In this document: in pieces, positions 15,039 to 21,760 of the stretch
Layout of the letters: each line of letters opens with the position of its first letter
How positions within the stretch are numbered: position 1 is the first letter of the stretch
Source: a virus
Reading direction: 5' to 3' (one strand)
Virus record (IMG/VR): IMGVR_UViG_3300032605_000125
Span: 1 to 25,768 of that record
DNA: 25,768 nucleotides
The notes under the pieces: model-generated
What the model saw: the letters and a program-made list of their open reading frames with translations, nothing else
Database searches by the model: none
Told to the model about the DNA's origin: nothing
Position numbers and translations under genes: made by a program

Positions 15039-15885
15039 GAATTGATCTAATGTTTCTAAGTATGTTTAATTCTTGTTCAGACAGCATAGGTGTTTTAATT
15101 ATTACATTAACAATTAAATTACCGCGAACATTGCTGTTCATTTGATATAGTCCTTGGTTTTGTAAACCAAATTTAGTACCAAATTGACATCCTTGCGGTA
15201 TCTTAATATTAAATTCCTTGTTGTCTATTCCTTGAATTATTTTATCACATCCAAGCATAGCATCTATACTGTCAATTTCTAAATTCTGTACAAGATCTAT
15301 TCCATGTATTTCGAATCTAGCATCAGACTGTACATTAATTATAACATAAAGATCTCCTCTTGTCAAGGTATCAAACATGTTATCACCCATTTGACTGTAC
15401 TTAATAGTAGTGCCATTGCTGACCCCTCTTGGGATATTGACATCTATATTAAATCGATCACCTTTGGTTGTTTGTACGCTGATTGATTTTTGTTGTGAGT
15501 CTAAGGTGCTAGCTAAATCAATTGCTAATTGAACACGTAGATCTTTATTTCTACGCGGTTGTTGATGCCTTTGGAAAGGATTTTGTCCACCGAATCCCTG
15601 ACTAAAGAATTGTTGGAATATGTCATCACCACTGCCAAAGTGGAATTGAAATCCTCCAGGGGCTCCACTAAAATCGTGGAAACCTTGAAAAGGATTTGGA
15701 TTATCGTGTTGTGCTCTTTTCTGAGGATCTGTGAGAGTATCGTAAGCGTTTTGTATCTCTTGAAACTTAGCAGTATCACCGCCACGATCTGGGTGATGTT
15801 TACCTGCTAGTTTTCGATACGCTTTCTTGATGTCTTCATCAGATGCCCCTTTAGGCACACCTAATATTTCATACGCATTTGCCAT
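15034..15885 (-). CDS. dnaJ: DnaJ-like co-chaperone, class B
   Basis: 283 residues. J domain at 1-62 with YEILGV at the start and HPD at 31-33, which stimulates DnaK ATPase; Gly/Phe-rich linker (about 66-108, [17 protein letters not shown]); C-terminal substrate-binding beta domains (about 115-283) with [20 protein letters not shown]. No CxxCxGxG zinc repeats, so it is of the CbpA (class B) type. It would recruit host DnaK. Expressed just ahead of the ClpA-like unfoldase, suggesting a joint proteostasis module. No ribosome-binding site precedes the ATG and the sigma70-like -10 ends only 7 nt upstream, so it may be read from a nearly leaderless mRNA. Confidence 0.94.
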   Translation of the reverse strand: MANAYEILGVPKGASDEDIKKAYRKLAGKHHPDRGGDTAKFQEIQNAYDTLTDPQKRAQHDNPNPFQGFHDFSGAPGGFQFHFGSGDDIFQQFFSQGFGGQNPFQRHQQPRRNKDLRVQLAIDLASTLDSQQKSISVQTTKGDRFNIDVNIPRGVSNGTTIKYSQMGDNMFDTLTRGDLYVIINVQSDARFEIHGIDLVQNLEIDSIDAMLGCDKIIQGIDNKEFNIKIPQGCQFGTKFGLQNQGLYQMNSNVRGNLIVNVIIKTPMLSEQELNILRNIRSIQ

Positions 15886-15892
15886 ATTGTTT

Positions 15893-15921
15893 ATTCTACA
15901 AGAAAACTATGATTTTGTCAA
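15893..15921 (-). promoter_or_regulatory. Sigma70-like promoter, TTGACA-17-TAGAAT
   Basis: Minus strand: TTGACA at 15921-15916, 17-nt spacer, TAGAAT at 15898-15893. The -35 is perfect, the -10 differs at one base. The dnaJ ATG begins at 15885, about where transcription should start. An AATAAATA at 15923-15930 just upstream is a possible weak late element. Confidence 0.72.
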
Positions 15922-15925
15922 GTAT

Positions 15926-16642
15926 TTATTTCTTAGATTTAGCCGCACGTTTAAGTTCGGCTTCATACCATTCTTCTTCTTTAACATAAATGTCATTGAA
16001 GTGTTCGTCTAGGTTACACTGCTCGTCAATGGCCTGAGGAATAGTAGCAAAGCCACGTTTAACCAGCATGCTAACACCAGTTCTGCGATCAACTACTGCT
16101 CCATTGCCATATACCATACTACCAAATGGGAAAGTAACAATGTCAAATGTGCCATCCCAAAACTTAGTGCGTAGGTCAATAATAAATTCACGGCAACCAT
16201 CGATACTCATAGTATCGTGGAATACAATAATACCTGTTTCGCTTAGTTGTGGATAGATAGCATCAAAGTCATTTTTGATACCTTCGTAGCTGTGACAACC
16301 ATCAATAAATGCTAGGTCAATTCTAGGATGTTTTGACTTAATTAGTTCATGAAACTCAGGAGTTTTGCTGTTAATTTTAGTTAATTCAAAATTAAAGTGA
16401 CCTTCGCTACGTAGATATTCTTCACACTTCTCTTGGCTTGACCAATGTTCAAATTGATTTTGTAAACCATGTGTGTCCCAGATGTCGTATCCGTATACTT
16501 TGCCACCTACACGGGCAGCACCACGACACAAAAAGCTAGTAGTCTTAGCTTCTGCTACTCCTACTTCTACTACTACTTTACACTGATTAAGATAAATCAA
16601 TGCTTCTAAAAACGGACTATGTTCTTCTACTGTTACAGCCAT
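15926..16642 (-). CDS. Class I SAM-dependent methyltransferase
   Basis: 238 residues. Rossmann motif I is VVVEVGVAEAKTTSF (about 18-33); the acidic end of strand 2 is VYGYDIWD (about 50-57); DLAFIDGCHSYEGIKNDFD (about 128-146) and GIIVFHDTMS (157-166) are typical of the Methyltransf_24-like O-methyltransferase group, which often acts on sugars or small molecules. Ribosome-binding site AGGAG lies 6 nt before ATG. A terminator/promoter overlap precedes it and dnaJ follows. Substrate unknown; phage or host glycan or a small metabolite is possible. Confidence 0.82.
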   Translation of the reverse strand: MAVTVEEHSPFLEALIYLNQCKVVVEVGVAEAKTTSFLCRGAARVGGKVYGYDIWDTHGLQNQFEHWSSQEKCEEYLRSEGHFNFELTKINSKTPEFHELIKSKHPRIDLAFIDGCHSYEGIKNDFDAIYPQLSETGIIVFHDTMSIDGCREFIIDLRTKFWDGTFDIVTFPFGSMVYGNGAVVDRRTGVSMLVKRGFATIPQAIDEQCNLDEHFNDIYVKEEEWYEAELKRAAKSKK

Positions 16643-16665
16643 TGTAACTCCTAATTGAATATGAA

Positions 16666-16701
16666 AAAAGGTAAACTATATGTTATTATAGCTTACCTTT
16701 T
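16666..16701. terminator. Bidirectional intrinsic terminator
   Basis: Inverted repeat AAAAGGTAA-A-CTATA (16666-16680), six-base loop, and TATAG-C-TTACCTTTT (16687-16701) with one mismatch. On the minus strand it ends in TTTTTT. It lies 20 nt after the holin-like gene and closes the lysis operon. Confidence 0.78.
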
Positions 16702-16713
16702 ATTTAATGTCTA
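16685..16713 (-). promoter_or_regulatory. Sigma70-like promoter inside a terminator, TAGACA-17-TATAAT
   Basis: Minus strand: TAGACA at 16713-16708, 17-nt spacer, perfect TATAAT at 16690-16685. The -10 falls within the stem-loop of the lysis-operon terminator. The predicted start near 16678 gives a 35-nt leader for the methyltransferase gene, and read-through could reach dnaJ and clpA. Confidence 0.62.
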
Positions 16714-16720
16714 GAGTTAA

Positions 16721-17260
16721 CTAGCCAATTTTTCTACGGCGCATTGGTGCGTTTGGATCTACAGTTGGATCTGGATGTGGAACAGTATCTGGATCTACTG
16801 AGACATTAATTGTAACAGGTTGTGGCTGTTGAGCAGGCTGTACGTATGAATTAGCCACAGGCTGTGCTGCATATGATTGTGGAGCAGGAGGCGGAGTATA
16901 TGGTTGAGCTACAGGCTGTGCTGCTGTACCTGCCGGAGGTTGGTATGTAGTACCCATTCCTGGGCCAAATCCTACAGTAGTAGGAGTTGATGTAGCACCA
17001 CCCAATTTCTCTTGTGTACGACCATAAGCACTAATACCAATAATAGCACCCATGGCCATATGGAATAATCCACCGCCTTGTAAGGTCAATGGTTGCCATT
17101 GGCTGGTTACTGTGCCATGATCATGTGCTTGTAGTAGGCTCCATAATACTGGAAATCCTATAAAATCCATAAAACAGACCAGCATATATAACCAGCCCAT
17201 CATTGGACGCCACTTAGTGGTCATCCAATGTTCTTGTTGTTTTTCATCTCTAGTTGACAT
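16721..17260 (-). CDS. Holin-like membrane protein
   Basis: 179 residues. A polar N-terminus with KWRPMMGWLYMLVCFMDF (16-33) leads into a first hydrophobic segment (about 20-44); a second follows LTLQGGGLFHMAMGAIIGISAYG (58-80). The remainder is Pro/Ala/Gln-rich and ends in basic MRRRKIG. A W-R-P motif opening a hydrophobic hairpin is typical of the 3-TM holin group of gene-transfer agents and marine phages. It is the last gene of the lysis operon and is followed directly by a terminator. Holins set lysis timing by permeabilising the inner membrane. The long disordered tail is unusual and presumably cytoplasmic or regulatory. Confidence 0.72.
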   Translation of the reverse strand: MSTRDEKQQEHWMTTKWRPMMGWLYMLVCFMDFIGFPVLWSLLQAHDHGTVTSQWQPLTLQGGGLFHMAMGAIIGISAYGRTQEKLGGATSTPTTVGFGPGMGTTYQPPAGTAAQPVAQPYTPPPAPQSYAAQPVANSYVQPAQQPQPVTINVSVDPDTVPHPDPTVDPNAPMRRRKIG

Positions 17261-17283
17261 CGTCTCGCTCCTTATTGATTTTG

Positions 17284-17532
17284 TTATGCTACGCTAGATA
17301 ACGCAATTAAGCCTTCAATAACTGCGTACATTAATTCTTGCGTTTGTAGATCGCCAGCAGCCTCACTAATTGCTGAACTGTCTTTTAAATCGTCTACTAA
17401 TTCGTTATATTCTTCAGCTGATAATTCGCCAGCTTGGAATTTTGTTAGGTAATCATTAGCATCTGCGGCCCAGTTTGCTACGTCATCACTTGGGTGGCTG
17501 TTTAATTGTTGTAATTGGTCTTGTAAACTCAT
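17284..17532 (-). CDS. Small helical protein in the lysis operon
   Basis: 82 residues, strongly acidic and helical (MSLQDQLQQLNSHPSDDVANW; AGELSAEEYNELVDDLKDS), with a hydrophobic C-terminus LMYAVIEGLIALSSVA. No signal peptide. The F/L-x-x-G-E-L-S-x-E-E-Y-x-E-L-x-x-D-L pattern resembles short helical-hairpin motifs seen in phage tail and lysis regions, but I cannot assign a family. It overlaps the upstream lipoprotein gene by 4 nt (ATGA). An antiholin or regulator is possible from position only. Confidence 0.75.
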   Translation of the reverse strand: MSLQDQLQQLNSHPSDDVANWAADANDYLTKFQAGELSAEEYNELVDDLKDSSAISEAAGDLQTQELMYAVIEGLIALSSVA

Positions 17533-17930
17533 CTTGGTTTAGCTCCTATAGCTGTTTGAATAGTTGTTGCGTCTTTTTCAATTGCGGTTAATTTAAGCTC
17601 GCAATAGGCTTTACTTACTTCTGCTCCTGAGGCATAACGATCATTAAGTTCTACAACAATCTTAGACAGCTCAGTGGTCATTTTAATTGCTGGATCGTTA
17701 TGTGGAATAGCTGAACTATAGTTCTTTAGTTCTTCAGCGTCAAATGCTAGGCTATTGGCCACAGCAGGCATACTGTTTGTGCCACATTTAGCTTTGCCTA
17801 AACTAGCCAAGGTTCTAATAGCATTGATCTGTGCATATTCGTTGTTATCAAAGTGTGCTTGAAGATATGAGTCAACTAACACACAGCTTGGCAATGTTGC
17901 TAATGTTAACGCTAATAATAGTTTTTTCAT
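17529..17930 (-). CDS. Lipoprotein in the lysis operon
   Basis: 133 residues. Signal MKKLLLALTLATLPSC with a usable lipobox (LPSC, Cys16), so the mature protein should be lipid-anchored, probably in the outer membrane. The mature part is helical with two further Cys (C54 and C109) that might form a disulfide. It overlaps the spanin-like gene upstream and the acidic protein downstream by 4 nt each. It is a second lipoprotein after the probable o-spanin, so an accessory envelope or superinfection-exclusion function is possible. Family not recognised. Confidence 0.78.
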   Translation of the reverse strand: MKKLLLALTLATLPSCVLVDSYLQAHFDNNEYAQINAIRTLASLGKAKCGTNSMPAVANSLAFDAEELKNYSSAIPHNDPAIKMTTELSKIVVELNDRYASGAEVSKAYCELKLTAIEKDATTIQTAIGAKPR

Positions 17931-18196
17931 TTGATCCCCTCATTAATTTTCTTCTGTGCGTTGTACCATTCGATCCAGGCATCAACCTTAACCTGGCATT
18001 CGTGGTATTGACTATAATTGTCTGCTACTACTTCTAATACTTCACTTAGTTTAGTAGTACCTTCTTTAACTTCTTGTAGTCCTGGACAAGCTAATTTTAA
18101 ATCAGCTGGTACATCTGGCCACTTGGCTGTAACTGGAATATCCTCTTCACAACCTAATAAGAACAAGAAAGGAATTAAGATTAATAAACGTTTCAT
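17927..18196 (-). CDS. Probable outer-membrane spanin (Rz1-like lipoprotein)
   Basis: 89 residues. Lipoprotein signal MKRLLILIPFLFLLGC with lipobox LLGC (Cys16). The mature part begins with a Pro-containing stretch (PVTAKWPDVPADLKLACPGL) and ends in a helix with YHECQVKVDAWIEWYNAQKK, as in Rz1-like o-spanins of T4-like and marine phages. It overlaps the end of the i-spanin-like gene by 4 nt, the classic adjacent Rz/Rz1 layout. It would pair through the periplasm with the i-spanin to fuse inner and outer membranes at lysis. Confidence 0.8.
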   Translation of the reverse strand: MKRLLILIPFLFLLGCEEDIPVTAKWPDVPADLKLACPGLQEVKEGTTKLSEVLEVVADNYSQYHECQVKVDAWIEWYNAQKKINEGIK

Positions 18197-18708
18197 TTCT
18201 TTTCTCCTTCTACTTCAACAGGCGGAATTGATAAGTTTAATTTAGGTTTCTCGCCACGTGCTGCCGCATTAAGAATAGTAATTGCGTCAGCATCTACTTT
18301 ACATTCTTTGTCAATTTCTGTAGCAACTTCTTTAATAACCTGTTGAGTAACTACTTTTGTATCGTGGATCGTTTTAATCTTAGTTACGATTTTAGTTTGT
18401 ATTTGTACGTTGGCCTGTTGACTTTGAACAGCAGCGGCATCTACTTTGGCTTGTAGTGCTGCCACTTTAGCACGCCACTCTTCCTCTACACCATAGCCAC
18501 CTTTGAAATATGCGCCAGCAACTAATAATATAAGTCCAACTATTTGTAACACTAATTTATATGGGTGTAGACCTGTACTCCATTTAAAGAATGTTCTTGA
18601 AATGAATCCGGCTAAAAAGCTAACAATAATACATACTGCGCCAGCTAAAATGATGATATTAATTACTAATTCTAAAAAACCGTCTGGAAGGAAATGTAGT
18701 AAAAACAT
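18193..18708 (-). CDS. Probable inner-membrane spanin (Rz-like)
   Basis: 171 residues. Two hydrophobic segments (about 12-37 and 50-68) are followed by a long periplasmic coiled coil (EEEWRAKVAALQAKVDAAAV, about 76-95, continuing with Gln/Thr/Lys/Ile heptads to about 140) with a Cys near 135, and a Pro-containing tail. Classic Rz has one transmembrane segment; the additional one is atypical but occurs in other phages. Position between the endolysin and the Rz1-like lipoprotein supports the call. Confidence 0.75.
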   Translation of the reverse strand: MFLLHFLPDGFLELVINIIILAGAVCIIVSFLAGFISRTFFKWSTGLHPYKLVLQIVGLILLVAGAYFKGGYGVEEEWRAKVAALQAKVDAAAVQSQQANVQIQTKIVTKIKTIHDTKVVTQQVIKEVATEIDKECKVDADAITILNAAARGEKPKLNLSIPPVEVEGEKK

Positions 18709-18714
18709 AATTGA

Positions 18715-19326
18715 TTATCCTAGTAATTGTTTAGCAGTTTCATATTTGGCTTTGCGTTCTTCTAAGCCAATAGTACCACCGTTGACACGTTTAGTCATCG
18801 CAACAATATCATCGCGATCACAAATTTCATTTAAGCCATGAGTTTTCCAAAACCACATAGCCGACTCTAATGCGCCGTCTAAGGTTTCCATGTCTGCCAC
18901 ACAGTCATCTAAACTCATGCCTTGACTTTGAGCAAACTTAGTATAGTTATCACGACCAGTTAACTGTATAGCACCACGACCACGGAATTTGTAGCCATCG
19001 CCGCTTGATTCAGGGCCATTACCCATGCGGTTAGCATAGATCTTATTGGCAATTGCTTCTGGATTGTGTGCGTAAGGTTGTGCGTCTGCCACTGTTGGAA
19101 AGTACTTGTGGAAAATCTTGTTTAGACCTTCTGCCTTGTAGTTTAAGTTTTCTTTAAGGATAGTAAAGCCATTTGATTCATGTCCGCACTGTGCTAAGAA
19201 ACCAGCGGCACGATTAACGGTATTAATTTCAAACTTGTCGAAAGCACTGTTAAGCACTTCTGCTAGGTCATCTGAGTGTTTATATTGTGGGAATAGTTGT
19301 CGTAATTGATCTGCTGTAATCTGCAT
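18715..19326 (-). CDS. GH19 (chitinase-like) endolysin
   Basis: 203 residues. Chitinase class I/GH19 domain: AGFLAQCGHESNGF with the catalytic E50 in the HES motif, ENLNYKAEGL with a second acidic residue E59, and YKFRGRGAIQLTGRDNY (about 111-127), the conserved substrate-binding strand. It cleaves the glycan strand of peptidoglycan. No signal peptide, so export depends on the holin. AGAGGA upstream of the ATG. First gene of the lysis operon (endolysin, i-spanin, o-spanin, lipoprotein, acidic protein, holin). Confidence 0.92.
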   Translation of the reverse strand: MQITADQLRQLFPQYKHSDDLAEVLNSAFDKFEINTVNRAAGFLAQCGHESNGFTILKENLNYKAEGLNKIFHKYFPTVADAQPYAHNPEAIANKIYANRMGNGPESSGDGYKFRGRGAIQLTGRDNYTKFAQSQGMSLDDCVADMETLDGALESAMWFWKTHGLNEICDRDDIVAMTKRVNGGTIGLEERKAKYETAKQLLG

Positions 19327-19345
19327 AATTGAAATCCTCTTGTAA

Positions 19346-19930
19346 TTATTTTAGTCCGGCTGCTATGCGTAAGCTCTCCGTATATTCGTTTTTTGGTGCC
19401 TTAGTATCTACTTTAACACCAGCTGTAGCCTTCATATGATCTAGATCACGTTGATGTTCTTTGTCATCTTTGGGTTCTTCTTCCTCACTACCGAATTTAG
19501 CGTTATATGCTTCTGGCGATAGAGGAATCAATTTGGCTAAATTTTCTTTACTAAATTCATGATCTTCTGTAGACTTTTGATATCTTAAACGCCAGTCTAC
19601 TAATTTCTGATCAGTTAGATTCATTACCTCATCCATCATACGATAGATATTCTCTGGTAGATTTTCGTTACGTTGTAGTTCAACAAATACTAAGTAGTCG
19701 CCACCTTCTTTTTCACCTGAACTAACATCAGCATCCAATACCCAATCATAGCCTTTTTCTACAAAGCTAACTAAATCAGCACTTGGTTCCTTACCGGAAA
19801 CTTTGAAACTAACTACACAGACATCAGCATCACTGCCCATTTTACTTTTATATTCATCAACATGTAATTCGGGATGAACTAGGCGTTTTAAATTGCCTTT
19901 TTCTAAGTTTTCATTAATCGAATTGTTCAT
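19346..19930 (-). CDS. Unknown acidic protein, 194 aa
   Basis: Start chosen at 19930 (MNNSINENLEKGNLKRLV) because AGGAG lies 8 nt upstream; an earlier in-frame ATG at 19963 lacks this and lies deeper in the neighbour. The protein has an alpha/beta N-terminal domain (ADVCVVSFKVSG, YLVFVELQRNENLPENIY) and an acidic, helical C-terminal half with EEEEPKDDKEHQRD, ending SLRIAAGLK. The tail resembles AIRKLSGLK at the end of the modular head protein at 2052-3245, each preceded by an E-S pair. No enzymatic motif. It overlaps the upstream gene by 17 nt. Confidence 0.77.
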   Translation of the reverse strand: MNNSINENLEKGNLKRLVHPELHVDEYKSKMGSDADVCVVSFKVSGKEPSADLVSFVEKGYDWVLDADVSSGEKEGGDYLVFVELQRNENLPENIYRMMDEVMNLTDQKLVDWRLRYQKSTEDHEFSKENLAKLIPLSPEAYNAKFGSEEEEPKDDKEHQRDLDHMKATAGVKVDTKAPKNEYTESLRIAAGLK

Positions 19931-20456
19931 CTGAAAACTCCTGCTGTTCTTGTTTTTCATCAAAACTCATTGCTTGATCGTCACCTTCTTCGTAGGCTTT
20001 GTTAACATCCTCTAAATCAAGAGTTTGACTTTCTAAGTCCAAACTACCCTGTTGTATTTCCTGCATTAATTTCTTAGGCATTACAATAGTCACTAACCAT
20101 ACAGGTTTTTTAGCCATCTTAGGCATTTTAGTACCTGGTTGGAAATCTTCTGGTTTTTTAACTTTGATGGGATATTCTAATTCTTCTTTAGCATAGTATA
20201 CTTCGCAGTCGTAGTCTAGTAGACGCTGGCCACCGCGTGGATCGGGCATCATTTTATAAGGCCACATAAACGTACAAGTCACAAAATATTTTTCATAAAT
20301 TGGACCTTCTACCAATTCACCTTGTTGCCAGTTATCAAACACATATAGATCAAGTTCGTCTAATACACGCTCAAAGTCTAATAGAGAGGACAGACTACTG
20401 TCTGACATATACAGTTCTTTGGTATTATCAATTATATCTTTAAGGGCTTTGCTCAT
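19914..20456 (-). CDS. Unknown acidic protein, 180 aa
   Basis: Not recognised. An N-terminal helix (MSKALKDIIDNTKELY) is followed by an alpha/beta core with aromatic strands (KYFVTCTFMWPYKMMPDPRGG; VWLVTIVMPKKLM) and a very acidic C-terminus (about 138-180). A GATAAATA element lies 25 nt upstream, suggesting late expression with its partner at 19346-19930, whose start is embedded in this gene. The two are likely to work together, perhaps in virion assembly; this is inference from coupling only. Confidence 0.77.
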   Translation of the reverse strand: MSKALKDIIDNTKELYMSDSSLSSLLDFERVLDELDLYVFDNWQQGELVEGPIYEKYFVTCTFMWPYKMMPDPRGGQRLLDYDCEVYYAKEELEYPIKVKKPEDFQPGTKMPKMAKKPVWLVTIVMPKKLMQEIQQGSLDLESQTLDLEDVNKAYEEGDDQAMSFDEKQEQQEFSDEQFD

Positions 20457-20480
20457 AAGTTATATCACTAGTTCTTTATG

Positions 20481-21134
20481 TTATTTATCTAATCCGCGAG
20501 CACTCTTAGGCTGTACACCGTGCCATACTTCTTGATCTAACCAATATTCATCTACGTGTCTAACATATTTGGCATTAGGATTCACATCTATAAAGTTAAA
20601 GATATTAGAGTCAGTAACATCAATTGGAAATGCCAAGATGCGACTTAGATACTGTAGATAGTGTACACGATGTAGGAACAGTGCTTCTGTGCTAATAAAA
20701 TGTACAGGAAAGTCGCTAGGCAATAGAGTATTGTAGTAATATTCTTGTGCTATAGGAGTTGTATGTTCCTTACGTACTCTCAGTTGTTGCTCTCTATTAA
20801 TGTCTCGATCACGACAAATAATAGCAATTTTAACATCTACACCTAGCCCTCTAGCCTGTTGTGCTAGTTCAAGTATTTTGGGTACATAGCGTGTGCCATC
20901 ATAATAAAATGGACAGCTAACATTAGCCAGCCAATAGTCATAGCCTTCGAACGACTCGGCAGTAAGACGCTCAGGGTAGACCCAATATTCAGCAAAAGGT
21001 TCTTCGTCGCTAGGTACCCAATACTTGTCTAGTAAACTTTTCCATCCACCTACTGATTTTGTAGCACTCAACATGCGACTGAATAGGTGATTGCCACTGC
21101 CTTGTGGCCCTGTGATAATTAGTAGTTTTTTCAT
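20481..21134 (-). CDS. P-loop protein, sulfotransferase-like, copy A
   Basis: 217 residues. KKLLIITGPQGSGNHLFSR holds a P-loop (G9-H16) in which the usual Lys is replaced by Asn-His, as can occur in sulfotransferase-like folds rather than ATPases. Further conserved blocks are GWKSLLDKYW, EPFAEYW, and CRDRDINREQQLRVR (about 107-121), which may bind a phosphosulfate-type 3'-phosphate. All recur in the neighbour at 21131-21760, so the pair is a tandem duplication. Likely transfers sulfate (from PAPS) or binds a nucleotide; the substrate is unknown. Overlaps the upstream gene by 4 nt. Confidence 0.72.
   Translation of the reverse strand: MKKLLIITGPQGSGNHLFSRMLSATKSVGGWKSLLDKYWVPSDEEPFAEYWVYPERLTAESFEGYDYWLANVSCPFYYDGTRYVPKILELAQQARGLGVDVKIAIICRDRDINREQQLRVRKEHTTPIAQEYYYNTLLPSDFPVHFISTEALFLHRVHYLQYLSRILAFPIDVTDSNIFNFIDVNPNAKYVRHVDEYWLDQEVWHGVQPKSARGLDK
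20482..20489 (-). promoter_or_regulatory. T4-type late promoter-like GATAAATA
   Basis: Minus-strand GATAAATA overlapping the stop codon of the P-loop gene at 20481-21134 and 25 nt before the ATG at 20456. Same stop-overlapping geometry as the TATAAATA at 9920-9927. Confidence 0.6.
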
Positions 21135-21760
21135 GGTTTATTCTTTAGAGGTTTACCTGTTTTATTACATTCATCTAAGAAATACTCCTCAACATAATGT
21201 ACATACTTGCTATTGCTATCATCGGCTAAAAACTCGTCAATTTTGGCGTCATTATAGGCAATTGGAATATTAAAATTAAGTGTTTTGAGATATTCTTGAC
21301 GGTATAATTGAAGTAATTCATAGCTGACGAACTTAGGTGTTATAAATGAATTTTTTATTGAATCTAATAGCATAGGTGTAGTATATTCCCCACGTAAGCG
21401 TGTTTGTTGGTTGTGTAGAATATTTTGATCACGACCACATACTACTAGTTCTGTATCGATACCAATATTCATTAGAGTTCGAATAAACATTTTTATATCC
21501 GGAGTCCATTTAGCATCACCTATGCCTAATGGCACACTAATACTAGTAAAATAGTAATTGCTTTGTGTCCAATCAAATTCTTTTAGTAAACTCAAATCTT
21601 TCCAACATTCAGCAAATGGTTCTGCGTAACGATGTGCTTCCCAATAATTATCCAACAATGTTTTCCAACCAAATACTTCTGGATGTAAGCTGAATATCTT
21701 ACTCCATAAGTGATTACCGGCACCTTGTGGGCCTGTTAAGACTAACATTTTTTTAGACAT
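21131..21760 (-). CDS. P-loop protein, sulfotransferase-like, copy B
   Basis: Start chosen at 21760 (MSKKMLVLTGPQGAGNHLW), giving 209 residues; an earlier in-frame start would add a long hydrophobic extension lying in the neighbouring gene. Shares with copy A the GPQGxGNHLxS P-loop, GWKxLLDxYW, EPFAExW, a GRDxxIxxxQQxRxR block and a YVxxVxEYxLD C-terminal block. Sequence has clearly diverged, so this is an old duplication. The start overlaps the upstream gene's stop by 8 nt. Confidence 0.72.
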   Translation of the reverse strand: MSKKMLVLTGPQGAGNHLWSKIFSLHPEVFGWKTLLDNYWEAHRYAEPFAECWKDLSLLKEFDWTQSNYYFTSISVPLGIGDAKWTPDIKMFIRTLMNIGIDTELVVCGRDQNILHNQQTRLRGEYTTPMLLDSIKNSFITPKFVSYELLQLYRQEYLKTLNFNIPIAYNDAKIDEFLADDSNSKYVHYVEEYFLDECNKTGKPLKNKP

